A DNA stretch of 64,000 nucleotides from Bradyrhizobium sp. CCGUVB1N3 (GCF_024199925.1 NZ_JANADR010000001.1:4030001-4094000), one strand, 5' to 3'; positions 1 to 8,927 are shown, counted from the first letter of the stretch. The notes: generated by a model from the letters alone, not told the origin. Numbers and translations are program-made.

Positions 1-38
1 GCTTTCGGACAAGCGTCCGTCAGCCACGCGCCACTTCC

Positions 39-1889
39 TCATCCCACTGCGGCATTCGGTCCGAACTCGATCACCTGACGTTCGAACAGGCCGCGATAGA
101 GGCCACCCGGCCGTGCCGTCAGCGCTTTATGCGTGCCCTGCTCGACGATCTCGCCGCGGTCGAACACCAGGATGCGATCAAGGCTGCGCACCGTGGACAG
201 GCGATGCGCAATCACGATCGAGGTGCGGCCCTTCATCAGCCGCTCCATCGCCTGCTGGATCAACGCCTCCGATTCCGAATCCAGGCTCGAGGTCGCCTCG
301 TCCAGGATCAGCACCGGCGCGTCCGCGAGGAACGCGCGCGCCAGCGCGACGCGCTGCCGCTCGCCGCCCGACAGCTTTACGCCGCGCTCGCCGACCAGCG
401 TGCCGTAGCCCTTCGGCAGGCGCAGGATGAAGTCGTGCGCATTCGCCAGCCGCGCTGCCTGCTCGATCGCTTCCAGGCTGGCGCCCGGCCGGCCATAGGC
501 GATGTTCTCGGCAAGCGAGCGGTGGAACAGGATCGGCTCCTGCTGCACGATCGCGATCTGGCTGCGCAGCGATTGCTGCGTCGCTTTCGCAATATCCTGC
601 CCGTCGATCAGCACGCGGCCATCGGAGACGTCGTAGAGCCGCTGCACCAGCTTGACGAAGGTCGTCTTGCCGGAGCCGGAGCGACCGACAAGTCCCACGC
701 GCTCGCCAGCGCGGATGTCGATCGACAGGCCGTCATACAGCGGTGCGGGGTGGCCACCGTAGTGGAAGGTCACGTCGTCGAATACGATCCGGCCGCCCTC
801 GATCAGGATCGGCGTCGCATCGGGCGCATCGGCAATGCCGATCGGCTCGTCATGGATCGCAACCAGCTCCTCCATGTCGTTGACCGAGCGCTGCAGGTTG
901 TTGATGTGCATGCCGACATCGCGCAGATAGGCGTGGATGATGTAGTAGCTCGTCAGCACATAGGTGACGTCGCCGGGCGAGGCGCGCCCCGCCATCCACA
1001 GCAGCACCGAGCCGCCGATCACCGACGCGCGCAGGCATAGCAGCAGCGAGAGCTGCCCCAGCGCCGTGTAGTTGTAGCGCAGCCAGGTCCGCCGTACCCG
1101 CACGCGCCAGCGCTTGACGACGCGCGCGAGCCGCGCATCCTCGCGCGCCTCCGCGCCGAAGGATTTCACCACCGCGTTGCAGGTCAGCGCATCCGCCAGC
1201 GTACCGCCGACCTTGGTGTCCCAGGCATTCGAGACGCGCGCAGCCGGCGCGATGTAGCGCGTGGAGAACAGCGCGGTCATCGTCACATAGACCAGCGCGC
1301 CGAGCGCGATCACCGCGCCGAGCGAGGCCCAGTGCACCCCGAGCAGGATCATCGAGCCGACGAGCACGCTGAGCGAAGGCAGCAGCGCCAGCAGGATGGT
1401 GTCGTTCAAGAGGTCGAGCGCCCACATGCCGCGGGTGATCTTGCGCACCGTCGAGCCGGCGAACGAGTTGGCGTGCCAGTCGGTCGAGAAGCGCTGCACG
1501 CGCATGAAGGCGTCCTGCGCGATGTCAGACATCAGCTTCAGCGTGAACGGCACGATCACCTGCAAGCCGGCCAGCCGCAGCACCATCGAGGTAAAGCCCA
1601 GCGCCACGATCGCGCCGAACGCGACCAGCGCCGCGTGGCGCGCGGCGGGATCGTCCGGTCCGTGCGTCAGGGCGTCGACAAGGCGGCCCGAGAACACCGG
1701 CATGAAGAGGTCGGCAAGGGTCGCGCCCAACAGGCCGCCGGCGACCGCGAGCGCGCGCCCCGGCTGCTTCAGCCAGTGGCGGAACACGAAGGGCAGCACC
1801 ACGCGTATCGCCGCGGGCTTTTTTGACAGTGCGGTCATGGCGTTATCCGGCTGCGCTCTGGCGCAGTCCGGCTCCATCGATGGACGCAT
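39..1889 (-). CDS. ABC exporter, fused permease and ATPase
   Basis: Type I ABC half-transporter of about 616 residues, expected in the inner membrane as a homodimer. The N-terminal two thirds is a six-helix transmembrane domain. The C-terminal ATPase shows Walker A GRSGSGKT (near residue 400), signature LSGGERQRVALARA and Walker B/D-loop LILDEATSSLD, followed by the switch His in IVIAHRLSTVRS. This is the MsbA/multidrug exporter layout; the substrate cannot be read from sequence. The start is uncertain: GTG at 1898, ATG at 1889, 1877 and 1838 are in frame and none has a strong Shine-Dalgarno. The 1838 start (MTALSKKP) would suit a shorter cytosolic N-terminus. It stands alone on this strand, about 280 bp from the EmrB-like gene. 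Confidence 0.9.
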   Translation of the reverse strand: MRPSMEPDCARAQPDNAMTALSKKPAAIRVVLPFVFRHWLKQPGRALAVAGGLLGATLADLFMPVFSGRLVDALTHGPDDPAARHAALVAFGAIVALGFTSMVLRLAGLQVIVPFTLKLMSDIAQDAFMRVQRFSTDWHANSFAGSTVRKITRGMWALDLLNDTILLALLPSLSVLVGSMILLGVHWASLGAVIALGALVYVTMTALFSTRYIAPAARVSNAWDTKVGGTLADALTCNAVVKSFGAEAREDARLARVVKRWRVRVRRTWLRYNYTALGQLSLLLCLRASVIGGSVLLWMAGRASPGDVTYVLTSYYIIHAYLRDVGMHINNLQRSVNDMEELVAIHDEPIGIADAPDATPILIEGGRIVFDDVTFHYGGHPAPLYDGLSIDIRAGERVGLVGRSGSGKTTFVKLVQRLYDVSDGRVLIDGQDIAKATQQSLRSQIAIVQQEPILFHRSLAENIAYGRPGASLEAIEQAARLANAHDFILRLPKGYGTLVGERGVKLSGGERQRVALARAFLADAPVLILDEATSSLDSESEALIQQAMERLMKGRTSIVIAHRLSTVRSLDRILVFDRGEIVEQGTHKALTARPGGLYRGLFERQVIEFGPNAAVG

Positions 1890-2127
1890 GACGGCCACGA
1901 AGGCCGAAAATGGCGTCGCTAGATCAGGTTGTCGCTTGGGAGTTGGAGCGGCCGGGGAATCAGGCCCGGTCGAAGCTGGCGAAAACGGTCTCTAAAGGAC
2001 CGAGCACACACCGAGCTTGAAAAATTTAGACATCGAGCGCGGGCGTACGATCTGCGAATGCGTGGAAATCATGCAAATCCCTCCCGGTTCGAGCAATGAG
2101 GAGCGCTTTATAGATGCGCCGGTTGCG

Positions 2128-2172
2128 ATTTGCAACACCGCTCGCGCAAGATGTCGCGCGAGTGTTGCAAAT
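2128..2172 (-). terminator. Long hairpin directly after the efflux gene stop codon
   Basis: Arms ATTTGCAACA (2128-2137) and TGTTGCAAAT (2163-2172) are exact complements. Inner arms CTCGCGC and GCGCGAG extend the stem past a small bulge. The stem abuts the TAA stop of the MFS gene read on the minus strand. No T-tract follows, so it is a terminator-like or mRNA 3'-end stabilising hairpin rather than a textbook intrinsic terminator. Confidence 0.5.
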
Positions 2173-3756
2173 TTAATGCGCGTCGCCGCCGCCTGCGAGG
2201 GATGCCGGCTTGTTCAGGAGCGTCACCAGCAGGCTCAGGCTGAGATAGAACAGCGTCAGCATGAAGAAGGCGTCGCCATAGCCCATCACGACGGCCTGCC
2301 GGTGCACGATCTGGGTGAGCTGCTTCATCGCCATCAGCGTGGCGTCGCCTAGGCCCTGGAACTTCTGCATGAAGGTGTTGAGCGTCTCGGTCGCCGTCGC
2401 GTTGCCCCAGGTCACGCGCTCCTGAAGCCGCGTGATGTGCAGATCGGTGCGGTTGTTGAGCACGGTGTTGATCACGGCGAGGCCGACGGCGCCGCCGAGG
2501 TTGCGCATCAGGTTGAACAGGCCGGAGGCGTTCTTGACCCGGTCAGGCGGCAGCGTGCCGAGCGCGATGTTGTTGGTCGGCACCATCGCGAACATCATGC
2601 CGATGCCGCGCAGGATCTGCGGCAGCAGCAGCTCGTAGAAATCGAAGTCGCGGGTGATCCAGGTCATCTGGTAGGAGCCGATCGCGAACACGATCAGCCC
2701 GAACGCGATCATGTAGCGCATGTCGAAGCGCAGCATGAGACGGCCGACCAGCGGCGCGACCAAGAACATGGTGGCGCCGGAGACGAACATGGTCTCGCCG
2801 ATCATCAGCGCGCTGTAGCCGCGCACTTCGGCGAGATAGCGCGGGTAGATGTAGGTCAGGCCGTAGAGCCCGATGCCGATGCAGAACTGCAGCACGCAGC
2901 CGACTGCGAAATTGCGGTTGGAGAAGGTGCGCAGGTTGACGATCGGCTCGGCCGCGGTGAACACGCGCCAGAAGAAGGCGATCGCCGAGATCGCGCAGAC
3001 CCAGGCGAAGACCGCGACTGAGGTGTCCTGCAGCCATTCATATTGCGGGCCTTCCTCGAGCACATATTCCAGCGAGCCGAGGAAGCCGGCCATGAAGATC
3101 AGGCCCCACCAGTCGAAGCGGTCGAGCAACTCGAAATGCGGCTCGTCGAAATCGACCAGCGCCAGCACACCCAGTGTGATGCCGATGCCGGGCACGACGT
3201 TGATGAAGAACAGCCAGTGCCAGGACATCAGGTCGGTGATGTAGCCGCCGACGGTCGGCCCCACGGTCGGCGCCAGCGTCGCGACGAGACCAATGATGGG
3301 GCCCACGATGTGGAATTTCGTGCGCGGAAAGACCGTGTAGGCCGAGGCGAACACCGTCGGGATCATGCCGGCGCCCAGGAATCCCTGAAGCGCGCGCCAG
3401 AGGATCATTTCCTCGATCGAGGAGGCGAAGCCGCACAGCAGGCTCGATATCGTGAAGCCGGCCGCCGAGATCGCAAACAGCAGCCGCGTGCCGAGCGCGC
3501 GCGACAAGAAACCCGACAGCGGGATCGCGATCACTTCCGCGATCAGATAGGCGGTCTGGACCCAGGAGACTTCGCTCTGGCTCGCCGACAGGCCCGCCTG
3601 GATCTCGGATAGCGAGGCCGAGACGATCTGGATGTCCAGGATCGACATGAACATCCCGAACACCATGATGATGAAGGCGAACAGCCGCTTCGGCGCGATG
3701 CTCTCCGAAGCGGGGTTCGCCATCATGGCGGGACTAGCGGTCGTGGCGGTCGCCAT
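2173..3756 (-). CDS. EmrB/QacA-type MFS drug efflux transporter (DHA2 family)
   Basis: A 527-residue polytopic inner-membrane protein. Its length and spread of hydrophobic segments fit the 14-helix DHA2 drug:proton antiporters. The N-terminus has LDIQIVSASLSEI (helix 1, comparable to the LDxTIVNVALP motif) and an SWVQTAYLIAE segment typical of EmrB; the motif RALGTRLLF lies in the loop after helix 2. It starts 25 bp after the stop of the EmrA-like gene upstream on the same strand, so the two form an operon for a tripartite-type pump. The divergent TetR gene and the dyad at 5183-5203 suggest repression relieved by a ligand. The substrate is unknown. Confidence 0.93.
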   Translation of the reverse strand: MATATTASPAMMANPASESIAPKRLFAFIIMVFGMFMSILDIQIVSASLSEIQAGLSASQSEVSWVQTAYLIAEVIAIPLSGFLSRALGTRLLFAISAAGFTISSLLCGFASSIEEMILWRALQGFLGAGMIPTVFASAYTVFPRTKFHIVGPIIGLVATLAPTVGPTVGGYITDLMSWHWLFFINVVPGIGITLGVLALVDFDEPHFELLDRFDWWGLIFMAGFLGSLEYVLEEGPQYEWLQDTSVAVFAWVCAISAIAFFWRVFTAAEPIVNLRTFSNRNFAVGCVLQFCIGIGLYGLTYIYPRYLAEVRGYSALMIGETMFVSGATMFLVAPLVGRLMLRFDMRYMIAFGLIVFAIGSYQMTWITRDFDFYELLLPQILRGIGMMFAMVPTNNIALGTLPPDRVKNASGLFNLMRNLGGAVGLAVINTVLNNRTDLHITRLQERVTWGNATATETLNTFMQKFQGLGDATLMAMKQLTQIVHRQAVVMGYGDAFFMLTLFYLSLSLLVTLLNKPASLAGGGDAH

Positions 3757-3781
3757 CGTGTGGCCTCGTAAGCGCGCCGGC

Positions 3782-5107
3782 CTATTGCGGATGGATCATC
3801 GTGGGATCGTCGAGATCGACTTCGTTGTCGGCGTCGGCCGCGCCCTTGTTGGTGTCCACCGTCGCGTAGACCGACATGCCGGCGCGGAGCAGGTTCTGGC
3901 GCGCGACCGACTTCGGCACGCGAATCCGGACCGGCACGCGCTGCACGATCTTGGTGAAATTGCCGGTGGCGTTGTCCGGCGGCAGCAGCGTGAACACCGA
4001 GCCCGCACCCGCAGCGATGCTGTCAACCACGCCGCTGAATTTACGCATGCCGTAGGCATCGACCTTGATCGTCACCGGCTGGCCGGGACGGATGCGCTTG
4101 AGCTGGGTTTCCTTGAAATTGGCGTCGATATAGACCTCGTCGAGCGGCACGATGTTGCCGAGCCGCTGGCCGACTGCGACGAAGTCGCCGGTGTTGACGA
4201 GGCGATTGGAGAAGGTGCCGTCGACCGGCGCGCGCACCGCGGTGAAGCCGAGGTCGCGCTGGGCTTTCGCGAGCGAGGTCTTCAACTCCGCAAGCTGTGC
4301 CTGCGCTTCGGCCTGCTGCGCCTTGGCGACGTCGACATTGCTGACTGCGACGTCGTAAGCGGCCTGCGCGGCCTTGACCGCGGCGGCGCCCTGGTCGCGT
4401 CCGGCTTCCGAGGTTTCGAACGTGGCGCGCGAGGCAAAGCCCTTGCTGCTCAATGCCTGCTGGCGCTCATAGTCGAGGTCGGCGCGCTTGAGGCCGGCTT
4501 CGGCAGAGACCAGCTGCGCCTTGGCCTGCACGACCTGGCTGTCGAGCGCTGCAACCTGGCGACCGATGCGATCGATGGTGGCCTGCTGGGTCGCGATCTT
4601 GGTCGCGGCGGCCTCGACGGCGATCTTGTAATCGCCGTCATCGATGCGGAAGACGACGTCGCCGGCATGCACCAGCGTGTTGTCGCCGGGCAGGATCGAG
4701 GAGATGTGGCCGGCGACGCGCGCGCCCAGCATGGTGTTGTTGGCGCGCACATAGGCGTCATCGGTCGAGACGTAGAAGCGGCCGACCAGCGTGTAGTAGC
4801 CGGCATAGCTCGCGGCCGCGAGCGCAAGCAGAAGGCCGACGCCGATCAGGACGAATTTGCGCTTGCCGGATTTCGGCGGGACGGCGCCCGGTGCAGGCGC
4901 GCCGGTTGCCGGCGTCGCCGGGGCAGGCTTCTCGATTGCCGGCTTCTCCGGTGTTTCGTCCGCGCGGCGCTTGCTCTCTTCGGCCACGGTCCGCAACTGC
5001 TCGGCCAGTGCCGCCGCATTGTCGCTCGCCGCTTCGCCCTGAGCTGGCGCTTGATCCAGGGAATCCTGGCGAAGGACGCGCGCGGCCTGGTCTCTCGATA
5101 CGGCCAT
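3782..5107 (-). CDS. EmrA/HlyD-type membrane fusion protein
   Basis: Periplasmic adaptor of about 441 residues. There is a Pro/Ala-rich cytosolic N-terminus, one transmembrane helix (FVLIGVGLLLALAAASYAGY, near residue 85), a biotinyl-lipoyl-like half-motif (VAGHISSILPGDNTLVHAGD), a long Ala/Gln-rich coiled coil, then the second half-motif (FTAVRAPVDGTFSNRLVNTGDFV). I start at ATG 5107, giving MAVSRDQAARV, because GGGGAGG lies five bases upstream. An upstream in-frame TTG at 5203 lies inside the operator and is unlikely. It precedes the MFS gene by 25 bp and should carry substrate from it across the periplasm, probably with a TolC-like outer-membrane partner encoded elsewhere. Confidence 0.92.
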   Translation of the reverse strand: MAVSRDQAARVLRQDSLDQAPAQGEAASDNAAALAEQLRTVAEESKRRADETPEKPAIEKPAPATPATGAPAPGAVPPKSGKRKFVLIGVGLLLALAAASYAGYYTLVGRFYVSTDDAYVRANNTMLGARVAGHISSILPGDNTLVHAGDVVFRIDDGDYKIAVEAAATKIATQQATIDRIGRQVAALDSQVVQAKAQLVSAEAGLKRADLDYERQQALSSKGFASRATFETSEAGRDQGAAAVKAAQAAYDVAVSNVDVAKAQQAEAQAQLAELKTSLAKAQRDLGFTAVRAPVDGTFSNRLVNTGDFVAVGQRLGNIVPLDEVYIDANFKETQLKRIRPGQPVTIKVDAYGMRKFSGVVDSIAAGAGSVFTLLPPDNATGNFTKIVQRVPVRIRVPKSVARQNLLRAGMSVYATVDTNKGAADADNEVDLDDPTMIHPQ

Positions 5108-5182
5108 AAAGGCCTCCCCACAAAACACGCGATCGGACGGACCGCGACGCGGCCCCTCGTCTTCGCCAATCGACAAATACCA

Positions 5183-5203
5183 TTGACCGAACGGTTCGGT
5201 CAA
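5183..5203. promoter_or_regulatory. Perfect dyad operator between the TetR gene and the efflux operon
   Basis: Arms TTGACCGAAC and GTTCGGTCAA are exact inverted complements around a single central G. It lies 76 bp before the efflux ATG and 84 bp before the TetR ATG. Size, symmetry and position are those of a TetR-family operator controlling both promoters. Confidence 0.8.
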
Positions 5204-5287
5204 TATAGATTATTCAGGTCGGACCCTAGTGACTGGAATCCTTTCTTTGGGTTTCCGGCGCCAGAAACCTTAGGGAACCCTGAATCA

Positions 5288-5923
5288 ATGGTTGCAGCCG
5301 TTCGCGACACTGTCGCTATCGTCTCCGAAGAGGACAGCTCCAAGCGCCGCCAGATCCTCGACGGCGCCCGCAGGGTGTTCATGGACCTCGGCTTCGACGG
5401 CGCCAGCATGGGCGAGATCGCGCGCGCGGCCGCGGTTTCCAAGGGCACGCTCTACGTCTACTTCGCCGACAAATGCGCGCTGTTCGAAGCCATCCTCGAG
5501 GAGGAAGCACTTCAGCACGGCCAGGTCGTCTTCAACTTCGACCCCGCCCGCGATGCCGAGACCACGCTGAAGGAATTCGGCCAGGCCTATATCCATTTGC
5601 TCTGCCGGCCCGGCGGGGGATCGGCGATCCGCACCGTAATGGCGATCGCCGAGCGCATGCCGGATGTCGGCCGCCGCTACTATGGACGCGTGCTGGACAA
5701 GACCATCAACCGGCTCGCCAACTATCTGAAGGCCCACGTCGCCTCCGGCGACCTTGCGATCGACGACTGCGACCTCGCCGCCTCCCAGTTCATGGAATTG
5801 TGCAAGGCCTCGCTGTTCCTGCCCTTCATCTTCCAGGCCGCGCCGGCCCCATCGGAAGAGCGCATGACCGAGGTGGTTGACAGCGCGACGCGGATGTTTC
5901 TGGCGGCGTACCGGGGGAAGTGA
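5288..5923 (+). CDS. TetR-family transcriptional repressor
   Basis: A 211-residue regulator starting MVAAVRDTVA. The N-terminal helix-turn-helix spans about residues 18-62 (ILDGARRVFMDLGF ... MGEIARAAAVSKGTLYVYFADK), typical of TetR/AcrR. The C-terminal domain is variable and would bind a ligand; it resembles the TetR_C groups found with efflux pumps. The same frame stays open far upstream (to 3632), but that stretch lies antisense to the efflux genes and has no regulator homology. Divergent from the EmrA-like gene with the operator at 5183-5203 between them, it most likely represses the pump and itself. Confidence 0.92.
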   Translation: MVAAVRDTVAIVSEEDSSKRRQILDGARRVFMDLGFDGASMGEIARAAAVSKGTLYVYFADKCALFEAILEEEALQHGQVVFNFDPARDAETTLKEFGQAYIHLLCRPGGGSAIRTVMAIAERMPDVGRRYYGRVLDKTINRLANYLKAHVASGDLAIDDCDLAASQFMELCKASLFLPFIFQAAPAPSEERMTEVVDSATRMFLAAYRGK

Positions 5924-5965
5924 GAGGGCGCCACGGCGCGTAGCCGTGTCACGCGCTCGCCAAGC

Positions 5966-6065
5966 CCAACAGTGTCGTTCCCCGCGAACGCCGCAGCCTC
6001 TCCGTATCCTCGCGCTGTCTCTGGAATACTGGATCGCCCGATCAAGGTCGGGCGATGACAGCGAG
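5966..6065. repeat. Intergenic repeat, family B
   Basis: Contains TACTGGATCGCCCG and GGCGATGACAGCGA with complementary CGCCCGATC and GATCGGGCG-like arms around AAGGTCGGGCGATG. Related text, in the other orientation, occurs at about 58611-58718. No reading frame is supported. Confidence 0.5.
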
Positions 6066-6148
6066 AATATGGTGCGCAGCGTAACCCAGGCTCGTCATTG
6101 CAGTGCGCCGCGTTGCACACGCGTCCCGCGCGACGCTATACATAAGCC

Positions 6149-6499
6149 ATGTCCCACGATCTTCACCTTCACCGCACGCCGGTCGACGTTCTCAATTATG
6201 AGATCGTCCAGGAGCAGGCCTCTGCGTTCGGGCGGATGGGGCGAGCGCTGGAACAAGCGCTGGCGAAGCTGCGCGAATTCGATGCCACCCATCCGCCCTC
6301 GGATGCGCCGGCATCGACGCGGCAGGCACGACACGCCCTGGTCATGGAGGCCGGCCACGCGCTTTGGATGTTCGTGGTGCAGCGGGAGGCATGCGGCATG
6401 CGCGACAGCCGCCCTGTCATGCGCGACTACAACGTGCCGGGCGAGGTGCAGCGCTGCATGGGGCTGGTCCCCGCAACATCGATACGAGCCACAAGGTGA
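6149..6499 (+). CDS. Small conserved protein, possibly DUF6665
   Basis: A 116-residue soluble protein starting MSHDLHLHRTPVDVLNYEIVQ. No signal peptide, no membrane segment. It is mostly helical by composition (ASAFGRMGRALEQALAKLREFD) and has a C-terminal part that ends RCMGLVPATSI. The start is supported by position, with a stop upstream in a short gap. I associate the N-terminal text with the DUF6665 family of rhizobial proteins from memory, without a search. Function unknown. It stands alone between the TetR gene and the 29-residue membrane peptide on the other strand. Confidence 0.65.
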   Translation: MSHDLHLHRTPVDVLNYEIVQEQASAFGRMGRALEQALAKLREFDATHPPSDAPASTRQARHALVMEAGHALWMFVVQREACGMRDSRPVMRDYNVPGEVQRCMGLVPATSIRATR

Positions 6500-6612
6500 G
6501 TTACCGACCTCGCCGGCCTTTCCGGATGGGCGGGAACCACGTCTGGCGCGGGGCTTGAAAAAGGTCGAGCCTCGACCTCTCGTTACGCCGATGTGCCGCG
6601 CGCTTCCGCCGC

Positions 6613-6702
6613 CTACCAGGCGCCGACGGCAATCAAGACGATAATGGTCAGCGCGAAAATGCAGACGATCGTCGCTGGGACGGTCAGCCAATCGGGTGTC
6701 AT
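6613..6702 (-). CDS. 29-residue predicted membrane microprotein
   Basis: ATG at 6702 is preceded by GGGAGG at good spacing. The product starts MTPDWLTVPATIVC and continues with a single hydrophobic helix (IFALTIIVLIAVGAW) to the stop. A seven-residue polar N-terminus followed by one membrane span is the usual design of bacterial membrane microproteins. Too short for most gene callers. Function unknown. Confidence 0.6.
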   Translation of the reverse strand: MTPDWLTVPATIVCIFALTIIVLIAVGAW

Positions 6703-7209
6703 CGTTGCCTCCCGAGCGGTTCTACGGAAAGCTTAAGCCGGTCGGCTCAAAAGAGATATGAATTGGCTAACACCCTACGACGAGACTGCATTTTCAATCT
6801 GAGGACGCCGAGCGTCACCTCATGCGCTCTTGGTTGATCGCGCGCATCGCATGGTGCGAGCTTCAACGTGCCGCATACCGGTCTCGATGCGTTTGCCGCA
6901 TGTCAGATTGCATCCATTGGCACATGCAGTCGGTGGTGAGTCATTTCGCGCAGGAGTTGGATTTTCCAGTCGCGCGATGCTCTCCTGAGTTGTCCGACGA
7001 AGTCATCCTGAAACAGAATGCTGCTATGTTTGGAGGCGTTGGCTCTGCTCCTTGCACCGACAAATCAACTGACCGCTCCTTGGAGCTTTGGAATAGGCGC
7101 AGCCCGCGAACACGCCGATGTCGGGCCAGCTATCCAACGGGTCGGTGACAACCAGTCAATTTGTGATGGAAATTTCTTCAGCCAGTGATCGTCAACGACG
7201 GGGGTGATC
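6703..7209. other. 507-bp gap with no convincing gene
   Basis: Lower apparent GC than the flanks (for example around 6741-6800). A 108-codon plus-strand frame at 6822-7148 has Cys/Arg-rich, atypical composition and no clear ribosome-binding site; I do not accept it. It may hold promoters for the flanking small genes. No repeat family is recognised. Confidence 0.5.
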
Positions 7210-7404
7210 ATGCCCGCCATATTCGACCTGCTCTATCGCGAATATTGCCGCGCCCGCCTCGCTGAAATGCGCAAGCAGCTCCTGATCGCCCGTGAGAGTG
7301 CTGAAGTTCCGCAAGCGAATTGCGATGTCGCCGACGACACTGATCCGGCCGGTGTCGGTGGGGCAGACCCGCAGTACGAAATCGGCCGCGGCGCGCCAAA
7401 CTGA
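7210..7404 (+). CDS. Small hypothetical protein (64 residues)
   Basis: Starts MPAIFDLLYREYCRARLAEM with a purine/G-rich stretch (GACGGGGGTG) just upstream; a GTG two codons earlier is an alternative start. The N-terminal half is a charged amphipathic helix (YREYCRARLAEMRKQLL), the C-terminal half is acidic and Gly-rich. Composition looks coding, unlike the antisense frames here. It converges on the extensin-like gene. I do not recognise a family. Confidence 0.5.
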   Translation: MPAIFDLLYREYCRARLAEMRKQLLIARESAEVPQANCDVADDTDPAGVGGADPQYEIGRGAPN

Positions 7405-7432
7405 CGGGACCATCGTCCGCCGTACGTGCCCC

Positions 7433-8653
7433 CTACTCGTCCTCGAACTCGTCTTCCTCGTTGACTCTCTCGCGCTTGGCTTTGCGGCCGAGCGAGCCGG
7501 TCACGTAGGGATCGCGCGTATTGGCGTAAGGATTGCGCTGCTGCGCGCGCGCGGCGACCTCGTCGCCGGAGACGGCGGCCGGCTGGCAGATCAGTCGGCG
7601 GCTGGCGCGGCGCATCAGGTCAACATGGATGTGATCGTAGTGATAGACGTTGGAGCCCGGTGCGAGCACGGTGGTGAAATGCGCACAGGCACCGGACTGC
7701 ACGTCGCGCAGAAAACCCTGCTCCTCCGGCAGGCCGCGCCAGCCGTCCTTCACCGAGATGCGGCGGCCATCGGCGAGCGTGAAGGCGGCGATGTCGAGCG
7801 CATTGCCGAAGGCATGCTCTGAGATATGGGCGTGCGGATTGCCGTTCATGCCGCGGCAGGAATAGGCGGAAATCTGCTTGATCTCGACCACGCGCTGGCC
7901 GAACCAGCGCATCGCCGACGGCTGCACGGTGTCGGCGAACCAGCGGTCGAGCTCGGAGACGATCGGACAGGCCAACGTCGCGGTCGGCTTCACCGCGACC
8001 GGGCCGACGGCGCCGACGGGACTACCCTGCGCAGGACCAAGCCGCGGCAAGGGCTGCTGCTCGGGGCGCTGCGCATACGGCGCCTGCGATTGCGAGGAGT
8101 AATTCGGCCGCGCCGGATAGCTCGGCGCGTTCATGTAGCGCGCGGCGCCTGCCGCATCCGTACCCTCGGGCGGCAGGTCGATCTCATCCTCCTGCGCCGG
8201 CGCGACGCCGGGCGCGCTGAGCGAGATCGGGCCTGAGGCTCCACCATATCCGGACGGCTGGCTTTGGCGCTGCGGATAGCTCGATGCGTTCGGATAGGCC
8301 TGGTTCGGATAGCTCTGGCCTTGCGGATAGCTCGGCTGAGTTCCAGGCCAGCGCGGCTGGTTGCCGATGCTCCCCGGCGGGCGCAGCTCCTCATCGGCAA
8401 AGCCAAAGCTGCCGGAGGCTTCGCCGATGGCGGCCACTTTCAGCGGAAATTCGGCGCCGCAGGCACCGGGGCCGGAGATCGGCTCGATCCGGACGATCTC
8501 GGCGCTCTCTTTGACCGCGCCGGATTTCAGGCAAGCGGCTTCCGCCTCGGCCCGCCACGGCTCGCGGTCGGCTTGGAAGAAGCCGCGTCCGCAACCCGCA
8601 AGCGAAACAAGGACGATGGAGCCGACGAGATACAAACGAACTCCGCGCGTCAT
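7433..8653 (-). CDS. Extensin-like C-terminal domain lipoprotein
   Basis: About 406 residues. The N-terminus MTRGVRLYLVGSIVLVSLAGCGRG carries a lipobox (LAGC), so it is probably a lipoprotein. A Pro/Tyr/Ser/Gln-rich low-complexity linker covers about residues 110-230. The C-terminal domain is the extensin-like domain common in Rhizobiales, with SAYSCRG, SEHAFGNALDIAAF and YHYDHIHVDL. These last two resemble the SxHxxGxAxD and HxH zinc motifs of M15/VanY-type peptidases, so a cell-wall amidase or peptidase role is an inference. I use ATG 8653; a GTG at 8659 is possible. The upstream region has TTAA-N7-TCAAC (8677-8692), close to a CtrA half-site pair. Confidence 0.88.
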   Translation of the reverse strand: MTRGVRLYLVGSIVLVSLAGCGRGFFQADREPWRAEAEAACLKSGAVKESAEIVRIEPISGPGACGAEFPLKVAAIGEASGSFGFADEELRPPGSIGNQPRWPGTQPSYPQGQSYPNQAYPNASSYPQRQSQPSGYGGASGPISLSAPGVAPAQEDEIDLPPEGTDAAGAARYMNAPSYPARPNYSSQSQAPYAQRPEQQPLPRLGPAQGSPVGAVGPVAVKPTATLACPIVSELDRWFADTVQPSAMRWFGQRVVEIKQISAYSCRGMNGNPHAHISEHAFGNALDIAAFTLADGRRISVKDGWRGLPEEQGFLRDVQSGACAHFTTVLAPGSNVYHYDHIHVDLMRRASRRLICQPAAVSGDEVAARAQQRNPYANTRDPYVTGSLGRKAKRERVNEEDEFEDE

Positions 8654-8843
8654 GTGCACAGGTTCGGTGAATTTACTTAAAGACTCTTCAACACGTTGAT
8701 TTTACGTTTCTTTAACCATGCTCGCCGGCCCGCAGTAGCGGGCGCGCCAGCTCAGCGACAGCAAGGCTGCCTTTTTCAGATGGAGACTCGCTGTTAACCT
8801 TGTTGGCTGCGCGCAAAGACGCGCGAACAGAGGGAACTCCTTT

Positions 8844-8927
8844 ATGACGTTCGTCGGCAGCGTGAGCGTTGTGACTGCGTACCTCGCACTGGCCTTTGTC
8901 GGAGCCATCGTGCTCGGCGTGATCTAG
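8844..8927 (+). CDS. 27-residue predicted membrane microprotein
   Basis: ATG at 8844 with AGAGGGA ten bases upstream. The product begins MTFVGSVSVVTAYLAL and ends FVGAIVLGVI, one uninterrupted hydrophobic helix with almost no soluble part. It lies in the short gap downstream of the divergent extensin-like promoter. The text seems familiar as a short conserved rhizobial protein, but this was not searched. Function unknown. Confidence 0.6.
   Translation: MTFVGSVSVVTAYLALAFVGAIVLGVI

Noticed and set aside
3632..5287. Long plus-strand open frame that runs into the TetR gene
   Set aside because: It is antisense to the efflux operon, rich in Arg/Asp/His/Gly as GC-rich shadow frames are, and shows no domain. 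Only the part from 5288 is the regulator.
6822..7148. 108-codon plus-strand frame in the gap
   Set aside because: Cys/Arg/Ser-rich text, no ribosome-binding site, no conserved-looking segment.
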